DNA from: Lewinellaceae bacterium
Lineage (GTDB): Bacteria; Bacteroidota; Bacteroidia; Chitinophagales; Saprospiraceae
DNA length: 64,000 bases
Assembly: GCA_016713985.1 (NCBI GenBank)
Contig: JADJOD010000023.1
Location: 62,001 to 126,000, forward strand
Reading direction: 5' to 3'
Made by a program: the position numbers and the translations under genes. Under the pieces are notes generated by a model. The model was not told where the DNA came from. It ran no database searches and worked only from the letters and a program-made list of their open reading frames with translations. The stretch's first letter is position 1; every line of letters begins with the position of its first letter. Below are positions 9,496 through 17,580 of this stretch, piece after piece.

Positions 9496-9574
9496 TCCAC
9501 CGTCTACCGTCCACCGTCTACCGTCCACCGTCTACCGTCCACCGTCTACCGTCTACCGTCCACCGTCCACCGTC
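9496..9574 (+). repeat. heptamer tandem array (GTCYACC)n, right arm
   Basis: About 11 copies of GTCCACC or GTCTACC fill this stretch, the reverse complement of the GGTGGAC/GGTAGAC unit at 8831-9018. GTCTACC variants make up roughly half of the copies here but only one copy in the left arm. The array ends directly at the metF ATG (9575), so it forms the whole proximal 5' untranslated region of that gene. Confidence 0.95.
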
Positions 9575-10472
9575 ATGAAAGTCACCGAACATTTTAAAAA
9601 AGCAAAAGATAAAACACTGGTTTCCTTCGAGGTGTTGCCTCCGCTCAAAGGAGGCAGCATGCAGGCCATTTTTAAGACCCTGGATGCCCTGATGGAGTTC
9701 AAACCGCCGTTTATCGACGTTACTTACCACCGCGAAGAGTTTATTTACAACAAACGGGCGTCGGGGTATTACGAAAAAACGGCCATCCGCAAACGCCCCG
9801 GCACCGTCGGTATTTGTGCGGCGATCATGCACCGCTACGGCGTGGATGCGGTGCCCCACCTGATTTGCGGAGGCTTTTCGGTGGAAGAAACCGAAAATGC
9901 CCTTATAGATCTTAACTTTCTGGGAATCAACAACGTACTTGCTCTGCGCGGCGACGCCCGGCAGTTTGAAGACAAGTTTACCCCGGAAGATGACGGGCAC
10001 AAATTTGCACTTGACCTCGTGCGGCAGATCGTCGGCATGAACGAAGGCAAATACTTAGACACCAATATCGTCAACGGAGAAAAAACCGATTTTTGCATCG
10101 GTGTGGCGGGCTACCCGGAGAAACATTTTGAAGCGCCCAACCCGCCAGATGTTTTTCGACAACCAGAAATATTTCGAATACGTGGAGGCCTGCCGGAAAG
10201 CGGGTATCGATGTGCCCATCGTCCCCGGCCTGAAACCCCTGACGCGGCGTTATCAACTGAACTCCATACCCCGGAAATTTTTTGTCAACCTGCCGGAAGC
10301 ACTCGTTGCGGAGGTTCAAAAAGCCAAAACCGACGAAGCGATCCAGCAGATCGGCATCGAATGGTGTATTCAGCAATCGCGTGAGTTAAAAGCGGCCGGC
10401 GTGCCTTGCCTGCATTATTATACGATGGGCAACACGGAAACGTCGCGGGCGATCGCGGAAGCGGTGGTGTAA
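9575..10472 (+). pseudogene. metF: Methylenetetrahydrofolate reductase MetF with internal loss and frameshift
   Basis: The first 189 codons match MetF, which reduces methylene-THF to methyl-THF with FAD and NAD(P)H for methionine synthesis. VSFEVLPPLKGG is near the N-terminus, then the FAD-site region GINNVLALRGDAR and IGVAGYPEKHFEAPN. At 10141-10146 the frame breaks, and the rest (QMFFDNQKYFEYV, then VPGLKPLTRR and the C-terminus) is in another frame. About 20 residues expected between EAPN and QMFFDN are absent. The total length is one base over a multiple of three, consistent with a loss near 59 nt. As written no complete enzyme is made. Either a true deletion or an assembly collapse is possible. 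Its 5' leader is a heptamer array. Confidence 0.87.
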
Positions 10473-10493
10473 GGCCCGGTTTTTAACGAATAA

Positions 10494-11195
10494 CTAACCC
10501 GGCTTCTGCGCTTCCACATACAAAGAGATCGGCTGCCGCGCCGCGCTGTCACGGATGATCTCCGGGTCTTCACCCACGCCGAAAGCAAGCTCTTTGGCGT
10601 TGACAAATCCCGCGAGGGTACAAAACTCGGACATCAGTTCGCCGTCCCACACGGACAGATGCAGGTGGCATTGAGTGACGTACCAGATCGCTTCACAACC
10701 CGTGGGAAAGTTTTCGTGGAAATAAGGGTGTGATTTTTTGTCCTGATAGTACTCGACCGCCTTGCGGATATCCGGAACGATGATCCGCAGCCGGCCGCCG
10801 GGTTTGATCGTCCGGTACAGTTCCCGGAGAATACGCATCACCTGCACGGGAGTGAAGTGTTCGAGGGTATGTTCGGTAAATACGCCGTCCCAATAATTGT
10901 CGGGGCAACGGAGCGGGTATCGCGCGTCGAACATCCAGTCGGGTGTACGGCGCTGGTTTTTTCGCCAGAACCGGACCGGCAGGTGAAAAAAATCGCCGTT
11001 GGTCCAGCCGTCGAACCAGGTATATCCGCAGCCGAAATTGAGCAATTTCCGGGGAAAACGGTTCTTCGGTTTACCGGACAACAACAATCTGCCGAGGAAA
11101 CCGATCGTTTCGAATTTGAACGTGCCGGACAGGCTGAAGAGGTGCTCTTCTGACAGGATGGTTCTTTCATAAGCCGCAAAAATAGGCTGGCGCAC
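10494..11195 (-). CDS. SAM-dependent methyltransferase (class I, predicted)
   Basis: This is a 233-aa protein. KLLNFGCGYTWFDGWTNGDF (about residues 50-69) is the SAM-binding motif I region of the small methyltransferases often found with glycan genes. FTEHTLEHFTPVQVMRILRE and LYRTIKPGGRLRIIVPDIRK are motifs II and III of the fold. The substrate is unknown. The start is a GTG at 11195; no in-frame ATG exists nearby. It is convergent with metF, with 21 nt between the stops. The call is good at fold level only. Confidence 0.7.
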   Translation of the reverse strand: MRQPIFAAYERTILSEEHLFSLSGTFKFETIGFLGRLLLSGKPKNRFPRKLLNFGCGYTWFDGWTNGDFFHLPVRFWRKNQRRTPDWMFDARYPLRCPDNYWDGVFTEHTLEHFTPVQVMRILRELYRTIKPGGRLRIIVPDIRKAVEYYQDKKSHPYFHENFPTGCEAIWYVTQCHLHLSVWDGELMSEFCTLAGFVNAKELAFGVGEDPEIIRDSAARQPISLYVEAQKPG

Positions 11196-11332
11196 GTTTC
11201 CGCTTCATTTTATTTTACAAACAGCCGGCGGAAATGTCCATTTAAGGCAATTCCGGAAAGAAGGCGGCGTTCCGTTTGGAGGTTATTGCCAGAATGCGGA
11301 ATTTGCACACGGTTTATCGCACATAAACTACC

Positions 11333-12333
11333 ATGATGAGAAAACTTATTACCGCACTGCTCCTGCTGGCGGGCGTTTCCGCCGCCGCGCAGGACCCGAT
11401 TTTTTCCCAGTTTTATGCCATGCCCCTGCAGGTAAATCCCGGTTTCGCCGGCAGCGCTTTTGCGCCGCGGACGGGTGTCGCCTACCGCAATCAATGGTCG
11501 GGTTTCAACAATGCCTACCGCACCTATGCCGTGTTTTACGAGCAAAGCCTCGACCGGCTCAACAGCGGTATCGGCTTCAACCTGGAGGGCGACAATGCCG
11601 GCGACGGCATTTACAAAACCACCCGTTTTTCGGCTGTTTACGCCTACCGGCTCAACGTCACCGACAACCTGGCGCTGAAACTCGGCGTGGAAGCGGGCAT
11701 GCACCAGACCAACCTCAACTGGGACAAACTGCTTTTCCCCGACCAGATCGACCCCATCGGCGGGCCGGGCGGGCCAACGGGCGAACTCCGGCCCGATGCA
11801 ACCAATAATACACAACTGGATATTTCCTCCGGCCTGCTCATTCTCAGCGAAAATTTTATTTCGGCGCGGCGCTTAAACACCTCAACACCCCCAGCGAAAG
11901 CATTTTGCTGGTGAACGATAACGTATCGCGCGGGTTGCCGCTGCGCTACACGGTGCACGGCGGCACAGAACTCATTGTTAAGAAGGGCAATAAACTCCGG
12001 GCCCCCTCGTTTATTTCGCCGAATTTCCTGTTTGTTTCACAGGGTCCGTACCGGCAATTGAACGTGGGCGCATACGCCGGGCTGGGGTCCGTAATCGCCG
12101 GAGTTTGGTACCGGCACACGTTCCGGAACTCCGATGCAGCCATTTTGATGGCCGGTTTTCGCCAGGGAGTGTTCAAAATGGGCATCAGTTACGATCTTAC
12201 GGTATCCGGGTTGGCGGGTCAGTCGGGGGGTACTTATGAACTCAGTCTCGGTATTTTGTTCGATAAAAACGAGAATTTACGCAAAAAGAAGCGCCGCGGC
12301 GACATCAATGATTGTATACGCATGTTTCAATAA
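11333..12333 (+). CDS. PorP/SprF-family type IX secretion membrane protein, one-base frameshift
   Basis: A signal peptide (MMRKLITALLLLAGVSAAAQ) is followed by DPIFSQFYAMPLQVNPGFAG, the hallmark start of PorP/SprF outer-membrane beta-barrel proteins. These proteins anchor T9SS cargo or core components. The frame is lost at the A-run 11850-11853. Upstream reads ISSGLLILSEN, and FYFGAALKHLNTPSESILLV continues in the next frame to 12333. The full span is one base short of a multiple of three, so adding one A restores a protein of about 333 residues. This is most likely a sequencing indel rather than a dead gene. It lies 95 nt upstream of gldJ on the same strand. Confidence 0.85.
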
Positions 12334-12365
12334 AAATCACTTTCGTTAAATTTGGCAGGGCCCGA

Positions 12366-12395
12366 ATTGCGAAATGTTTAATTTGCCTACATTTG
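12366..12395 (+). promoter_or_regulatory. gldJ promoter (TTG / TACATTTG)
   Basis: TACATTTG at 12388-12395 is an exact match to the Bacteroidota -7 consensus TAnnTTTG. A TTG at 12367-12369 precedes it with an 18-nt spacer, as expected for the -33 element. Transcription would start near 12401, giving a short leader before the ATG at 12429. Confidence 0.6.
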
Positions 12396-12428
12396 CTGCT
12401 CAATTTTCTAAACCTGTATTTTAATACA

Positions 12429-13934
12429 ATGAAAAAAACACTCATTCACGGGTTAAGCTTGATCCTCCTGGTCTTCCTCCTGGCGAGCTGTGGTAAAAAA
12501 ACCGAACGCTCCTCCACTACAGGTTGGAAGTACAACGACCAAAAATGGGGCGGCTTCGAAAAAGTGGATTACGATGGCCAGGTAACAGGCCCGAACCTCG
12601 TACTTGTTCAGGGTGGCACCTTTACGATGGGTCTGACCGACCAGGACGCCACTTACGAATGGAACAACATGGCGCGTCGCGTAACTGTTTCTTCGTTCTA
12701 CATGGACGAAACCGAAATTTCCAATATCGACTACCGCGAATACCTGTACTGGGTTGACCGCGTGTACGGCGAAACGTATCCGGAAGTATGGAAACGCGCG
12801 TTGCCCGATACACTGGTATGGCGCGACGAACTGGCTTTTAACGAACCGATGGTGGAAACTTACTTCCGCTACCCGGCATACGACGACTATCCCGTCGTCG
12901 GTATCAACTGGAACCAGGCCAACGAATATTGCAAATGGCGTACGGACCGCGCGAACGAGATGATCCTGATCGAAAAAGGCATCATCGACCCGACGCCCGA
13001 CCAGAAAAACGAAAACAACTTCAATACGGAAGCGTACTTAGTCGGCCAGTACGAACCCAGCGTTCGCAAAAACCTGGCGGATAAACGCACCGGTGGCGAA
13101 CGCCGTGTACGTCTGGAAGACGGCATCCTGCTCCCGGCCTACCGCCTTCCGACGGAAGCCGAATGGGAATACGCCTCTCTTTCGCTGATCGGTCTCCAGG
13201 CTACCAGCAAAGACGAATTGATCACCGACCGCCGTATCTATCCCTGGGACGGCAACACGGTTCGTTACCAGAAGCGCAACAAATACCAGGGCCACATGCT
13301 CGCCAACTTCAAACGCAGCGGTGGTGACTACGGTGGTATGGCCGGCGCCCTGAACGACAAATCGTTCTTCCCCTCCAAAGTTCGCGACAACTGGCCCAAC
13401 GACTTCGGTCTCTACAACATGGCCGGCAACGTGAACGAATGGACCGCCGACCTCTATCGTCCGATGACCTCCGCCGACCTCGAAGACGTGGCCAACCACG
13501 ACCTCAACTCGTTCCGCGGTAACATCTTTATGACGAAAAAACTCGACCCGGAAACCGGCACGCCGGTTACAAAAGACAGCCTTGGCCGTCTGATCTACGA
13601 GTTGATGGACACCACCACCACGGCACTGCGCGACAACTACAAACGCCCGGAAGTGTATAACTACCTCGACGGCGACAGAGAGTCGAACGTAGAATACCGC
13701 TTCGGGATCAGTACACTCATCAGCGACAAAGCCCGCGTGATCAAAGGTGGCTCCTGGGCCGACCGCGCCTTCTGGCTCTCGCCCGGCACACGTCGCTTCC
13801 TCGAAGAAGACAAAGCCAGCCGCACCGTCGGTTTCCGCTGCGCCATGACGCGTACGGGCAACCCGATCGGCAACGACGAAGACGGCAATACCTTCAAGAC
13901 GAAGCACAAAAAAGTAAAACGCCGTTACAAATAA
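12429..13934 (+). CDS. gldJ: Gliding motility/T9SS lipoprotein GldJ
   Basis: This is a 501-aa lipoprotein with a lipobox LLASC (Cys21). A short linker, TTGWKYNDQKWGGFEK, resembles the N-terminus of mature GldJ. The rest is a formylglycine-generating-enzyme (SUMF)-type domain. Its features include LVLVQGGTFTMG (about 58-69), SFYMDETEISNIDYREYLYW, YRLPTEAEWEYA, LYNMAGNVNEWTADLYRP and VIKGGSWADRAFWL. In gliding Bacteroidota GldJ stabilises the GldK/L/M/N complex and is required for motility and secretion. GldK is the nearest alternative, but the TGWKYN region and length favour GldJ. The gene has its own promoter and a strong terminator. Confidence 0.88.
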   Translation: MKKTLIHGLSLILLVFLLASCGKKTERSSTTGWKYNDQKWGGFEKVDYDGQVTGPNLVLVQGGTFTMGLTDQDATYEWNNMARRVTVSSFYMDETEISNIDYREYLYWVDRVYGETYPEVWKRALPDTLVWRDELAFNEPMVETYFRYPAYDDYPVVGINWNQANEYCKWRTDRANEMILIEKGIIDPTPDQKNENNFNTEAYLVGQYEPSVRKNLADKRTGGERRVRLEDGILLPAYRLPTEAEWEYASLSLIGLQATSKDELITDRRIYPWDGNTVRYQKRNKYQGHMLANFKRSGGDYGGMAGALNDKSFFPSKVRDNWPNDFGLYNMAGNVNEWTADLYRPMTSADLEDVANHDLNSFRGNIFMTKKLDPETGTPVTKDSLGRLIYELMDTTTTALRDNYKRPEVYNYLDGDRESNVEYRFGISTLISDKARVIKGGSWADRAFWLSPGTRRFLEEDKASRTVGFRCAMTRTGNPIGNDEDGNTFKTKHKKVKRRYK

Positions 13935-13956
13935 TCACAGCCGAATCCTTCCTGTG

Positions 13957-13991
13957 AAAAAAGGGGACGCCGAGAGGTTGTCCCCTTTTTT
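13957..13991 (+). terminator. rho-independent terminator after gldJ
   Basis: AAAAGGGGAC pairs with GTCCCCTTTT around an 11-nt loop and is followed by a T run. It lies 22 nt after the gldJ stop. The A-rich left arm could also serve the convergent gene ending at 14008. Confidence 0.88.
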
Positions 13992-14007
13992 GTGGCAAAA
14001 TACCACC

Positions 14008-15193
14008 TCAATTCATCCAGTACCCAACCGAAAAAGACACCCCCAAAGACGAACTGACCCCACCGCGTTTCAGGCTCAGCAACTGGTCCATTATAAAGCG
14101 GCTTTCAACTTCCACTTTATTCCAGCGAACGCCGCCGCCGAATGAAACGCCACTTTGGCCGGGTGGGCTGTAATCGACCGTCCAGCCCTCGGAAATTTCT
14201 TTTTTTAGTGGAAACCCGTAGAGCAGACCGGCGCTTAAAAAGGGTTTGAGCGGACGATCGGGCCAATATTGCCGGACAGCGAGGTGGGTTTGCAGGTAAT
14301 CTTCCCGGATATAGGTGGGCACGATCAGGGTGGTTTTGTACTTCCGCCGGTCGTAAAGCGCTTCCAGCAACACCGCCTTATTGCCACGCGGCAGAAAAAA
14401 CAACCCGTCGATGCCGAAAACGGGGTTAAACGAGGTGTTTTTCCCGCTGTATTTGCTGCCGAATTCGAATTCGATCTTATTCATGGCCACAATTCCACCC
14501 GCCCGAAGCCCAAACCGGAATTTGATTTTCCTTTTTTGCCCACCGGGTACCGGATACCTCAGTTGGTTATTACAAGTGGATGAATTATAGGTCATTACGA
14601 TCCCGGTAAGCGTTTTTTCCCCGAATACCATCCGGTTGATTTTTTCTGCCGGCCCGGGGCAATCATAGGTAGCGCGTAACAATTGTGCCCGGAAACGATG
14701 ATGGAGGCGGGACAAGTTTTGTTTGTTGTCGGTGTAATATTCGTGGTAGATCAATTCGTCCCAGAGTGTATCCCTTTCGATAAAATAATGATTGACGTTG
14801 CTTTCGTCCTGATACAGGTACAGGTTCATAGTCCCAAGTACCAGGGCGCGTAAAAAAATTGTTTTACGTTGATATCTGACCGCTTGCGAAATGGAAATGT
14901 CTTTTGAAAAAATGGCCACCTGCGTTTCCCTGCCAATGTAAATTTCCTCCGGATCGGTCAATATGCGCAATTCCTGCACCTCTTCGGGCAACAGATCGCG
15001 GAGGTTTTCTCCTTCTTTGTTTTTATAACGCATGGAGACCGGTGCGGCATCCCAGTTTTAAATTCTCCAGGATGTCTTGTTGCACGCCGCCGGGTTTCGT
15101 CCAGCGGGCCTGAGTAAAGGCACTTTGCGCATCGAGTGTGGTACCGCCGAGCATTAATACAATAAACAGGGTACGGAAGATTGGTTTTTTCAT
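14008..15193 (-). CDS. Predicted outer-membrane beta-barrel protein, one-base frameshift near the N-terminus
   Basis: The intact frame from 15033 encodes 341 residues. Its C-terminal half has alternating aromatic/glycine strands (FRFGLRAGGIVAMNKIEFEF, SFGGGVRWNKVEVESRF) and ends in SFSVGYWMN, typical of an outer-membrane barrel. Upstream in another frame lies a good signal peptide, MKKPIFRTLFIVLMLGGTTL, then DAQSAFTQARWTKPGG, opening at 15193. The frames join at the T run 15056-15059 (A run on the coding strand). Removing one base gives a continuous join reading ILENLNWDAAPVSMRYKN, and the span is one base over a multiple of three. I do not recognise the family; porins of unknown cargo are common here. 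It is convergent with gldJ. Confidence 0.68.
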
Positions 15194-15246
15194 ACAGTAA
15201 AAATAAACGGTAAAGCATGTATTTCAAACACTTAGACCAATTCTTT

Positions 15247-15254
15247 TACTTTTG
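15247..15254 (+). promoter_or_regulatory. candidate -7 element very close to the murF start
   Basis: TACTTTTG matches TAnnTTTG exactly but ends only 8 nt before the murF ATG at 15263. If used, the transcript would be leaderless or nearly so. A -33 TTTG at normal spacing is not evident. Confidence 0.35.
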
Positions 15255-15262
15255 CCTTTCTT

Positions 15263-16585
15263 ATGCATGTTATTGAAAGCCTCTACAATATTTACCGGCG
15301 GCACCGCGCTGTCTGCACCGACACCCGGCAACTGACGCCCGGATGTATGTTTTTTGCCCTGAAGGGAGGGCAATTCGACGGCAATCAATTTGCCAAACAG
15401 TCGCTCGAACACGGCGCGGCTTATGCCGTGATCGACGACCCGAAATACCGGCTCGACGATCGCTACCTGCTCGTACCCGACGTGTTGCAGGCGCTTCAGC
15501 AATTGGCCACCTACCACCGCCGGCAATTTGAGATTCCGGTGATCGCCATCGGCGGCTCCAACGGCAAAACAACCACCAAAGAACTCGTCGCCGCCGTGCT
15601 CAGCAGCCACTACCCCTGCCATTTTACCAAAGGCAACTTCAACAACCACATCGGCGTGCCGCTGACCCTGCTGGCTATGCCCGACGACACGGAAGTGGCC
15701 GTCATTGAGATGGGCACCAACCAGCCCGGCGACATCGACGAGCTCTGCGAGATCGCACGGCCTACCCACGGCCTGCTTACCAATATCGGCAAAGAACACC
15801 TCGAAGGTTTTGGCAACCTGGAGGGTGTGAAAAAAGCGGAAGGCGAACTGTATCGCTACCTGACACGCCACAAAGGCTGGGTATTCGTCAATCTTTCGGA
15901 AAAATACCTGCCGGCCATGACGCGCCGGATACGCCGGAAAATCGGGTATACCCGCGCAAACGAACTGGAAGCCCGCGACGATGAAGAGACCATCAGCGTT
16001 ATGCTCACCGGGGAGGCGCCTTTTGTCTGCGCCGCTTTTTTTGCCGACGATACCGGCGATATTGTGGAAATCCGGACCAAATTGGTCGGTCGCCACAATT
16101 TCAACAACACCATGACGGCCGTCGCACTCGGCATCTATTTCAAAGTGCCGGCTATGAAGATCAAAGCCGCACTCGAAGCGTATACACCTTCGAATAACCG
16201 CTCACAACTCCTTCAACGAGCGAGCAATACAATTTTCCTCGACGCCTATAACGCCAACCCGTCGAGTGTAAAACCGGCGCTGGAAAGTTTACAAGCCATG
16301 CCCGGCGAACAAAAAGTGGCGATTTTGGGCGACATGCTCGAACTGGGCCACGACAGCCTGAAAGAACACGAAGCGATCCTGCGTTTTGCGGCGCGGCAAA
16401 AACCCGAAGTGCTCGTATTGGTGGGGCCCGAGTTCGGCCGTACACCGTTCAAACGTTACAAAGCGCTTCATTTCCCCGACACGGCCGCGGCGAAAACCTG
16501 GTTTGACCGACAAAAATTCGAAAACTGCACGATTCTGATCAAGGGTTCGCGGGGGATGCGGCTGGAGGGGTTGCTGGGGAGTTGA
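15263..16585 (+). CDS. murF: UDP-N-acetylmuramoyl-tripeptide--D-alanyl-D-alanine ligase MurF
   Basis: This is a 440-aa Mur ligase. TDTRQLTPGCMFFALKGGQF is the UDP-MurNAc-binding start of MurF. IGGSNGKTTTKELVA (about 95-109) is the ATP P-loop. HFTKGNFNNHIGVPLTLL and VIEMGTNQPGDI follow, and LDAYNANPSSVKPALESLQ belongs to the C-terminal domain. MurF adds D-Ala-D-Ala to the muropeptide precursor in the cytoplasm, using ATP. Length is normal. It stands outside any dcw cluster and converges on murQ, so a biosynthetic and a recycling gene of the same cell-wall pool face each other, 47 nt apart. Confidence 0.95.
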   Translation: MHVIESLYNIYRRHRAVCTDTRQLTPGCMFFALKGGQFDGNQFAKQSLEHGAAYAVIDDPKYRLDDRYLLVPDVLQALQQLATYHRRQFEIPVIAIGGSNGKTTTKELVAAVLSSHYPCHFTKGNFNNHIGVPLTLLAMPDDTEVAVIEMGTNQPGDIDELCEIARPTHGLLTNIGKEHLEGFGNLEGVKKAEGELYRYLTRHKGWVFVNLSEKYLPAMTRRIRRKIGYTRANELEARDDEETISVMLTGEAPFVCAAFFADDTGDIVEIRTKLVGRHNFNNTMTAVALGIYFKVPAMKIKAALEAYTPSNNRSQLLQRASNTIFLDAYNANPSSVKPALESLQAMPGEQKVAILGDMLELGHDSLKEHEAILRFAARQKPEVLVLVGPEFGRTPFKRYKALHFPDTAAAKTWFDRQKFENCTILIKGSRGMRLEGLLGS

Positions 16586-16587
16586 TT

Positions 16588-16621
16588 GGCATTGTGGGTT
16601 GCCAACAATAACAACAATGCC
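16588..16621. repeat. small inverted repeat between convergent murF and murQ
   Basis: GGCATTGT at 16588-16595 pairs with ACAATGCC at 16614-16621 around an 18-nt loop. It fills most of the gap between the two stop codons and probably acts as a bidirectional terminator. The sequence style (ATTG/CAAT repeats) resembles the larger array at 56958-57058. Confidence 0.55.
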
Positions 16622-16632
16622 AGCAATGATAA

Positions 16633-17433
16633 CTAGCTATGCCTCAACGCCTCGCGCACACTGCCGAATCGCAGCAACAGGTATTTGGCGCCTTCGTATT
16701 CAAGTCCCGTGGCCTGCATGATCATCCGGGTGCCGCGGTCCACTAATTTGGCGTTGGAAAGTTGCATATCCACCATTTTGTTGTCCTGTACCCTGCCCAG
16801 GCGAATCATAACCGAGGTGGAGATCATGTTGAGGATCAGTTTTTGAGCCGTTCCGGCCTTCATACGGGTGCTGCCGGTTACAAATTCGGGACCGACAACC
16901 GCCAGCACCGGGAAATCCGATTCCGCCAGAACCGGCGCGCCGGGATTGCAGGTGATACATCCGGTGATAATGCCTTGTTCGCGGCAGGTGCGCAACCCAT
17001 GCACGACGTATGGCGTGGTACCGGAGGCAGCAATTCCCACGACGATATCCTGCTCGTCGATTTGCCACTGCCGGAGGTCGCTCCAGGCCTGCGTTTCACT
17101 GTCTTCCGCTCCTTCCACCGCCCTGCGGATAGCCTGGTCGCCCCCGGCGATGAGGCCCACGACCCATTCCGGCGGCGCGCCGAAAGTAGGGGGTATTTCC
17201 GACGCGTCGAGCACGCCGAGGCGCCCGCTGGTGCCGGCGCCGATGTAAAACAAACGCCCGCCTTCACGCATTTTCGGCACAATCGCTTCCACCAGCGCTT
17301 CAATCTGCGGGATGGCTTTGGCGACGGCTGCGGGCACGGTCTGATCTTCCGCGTTGATATTGGCGAGCAAATCGCGGACGTCCATTTGTTGCAGGTGCCG
17401 GTATCGGGAAGGGCTTTCAGTCACTTTTTCCAT
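16633..17433 (-). CDS. murQ: N-acetylmuramic acid 6-phosphate etherase MurQ
   Basis: This is a 266-aa SIS-domain protein. It opens with VTESPSRYRHLQQMDVRDLL, the MurQ N-terminus. IGAGTSGRLGVLDASEIPPT contains the glutamate equivalent to catalytic Glu83 of the E. coli enzyme, and RRAVEGAEDS carries the second one. PEFVTGSTRMKAGTAQK and a C-terminal helical segment complete it. MurQ cleaves the lactyl ether of MurNAc-6-phosphate to give GlcNAc-6-phosphate and lactate during cell-wall recycling. At 266 aa it is slightly shorter than the roughly 300 aa of many homologues, lacking part of the C-terminal helical region. No murP or anmK gene is nearby. Confidence 0.93.
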   Translation of the reverse strand: MEKVTESPSRYRHLQQMDVRDLLANINAEDQTVPAAVAKAIPQIEALVEAIVPKMREGGRLFYIGAGTSGRLGVLDASEIPPTFGAPPEWVVGLIAGGDQAIRRAVEGAEDSETQAWSDLRQWQIDEQDIVVGIAASGTTPYVVHGLRTCREQGIITGCITCNPGAPVLAESDFPVLAVVGPEFVTGSTRMKAGTAQKLILNMISTSVMIRLGRVQDNKMVDMQLSNAKLVDRGTRMIMQATGLEYEGAKYLLLRFGSVREALRHS

Positions 17434-17580
17434 TGTTTTTAAACTTGGTTTACAAGCGTTTACGTTTTGTTTTGGATTTTAACAAAATTTGCGAAACCCA
17501 TAACATCATTTAAAAGTCCGGCATGCCGGAAGTGGCGCACCTTTCGGTCAGATTTTGAAAACAGTCAAAACGAAAAGGTT

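Noticed and set aside
8831..9574. CRISPR array or diversity-generating retroelement
   Set aside because: Units are contiguous 7-mers without spacers, no cas genes are present, and no reverse transcriptase or template/variable repeat pair was seen; only the Avd-like fold of the enclosed protein recalls a retroelement.
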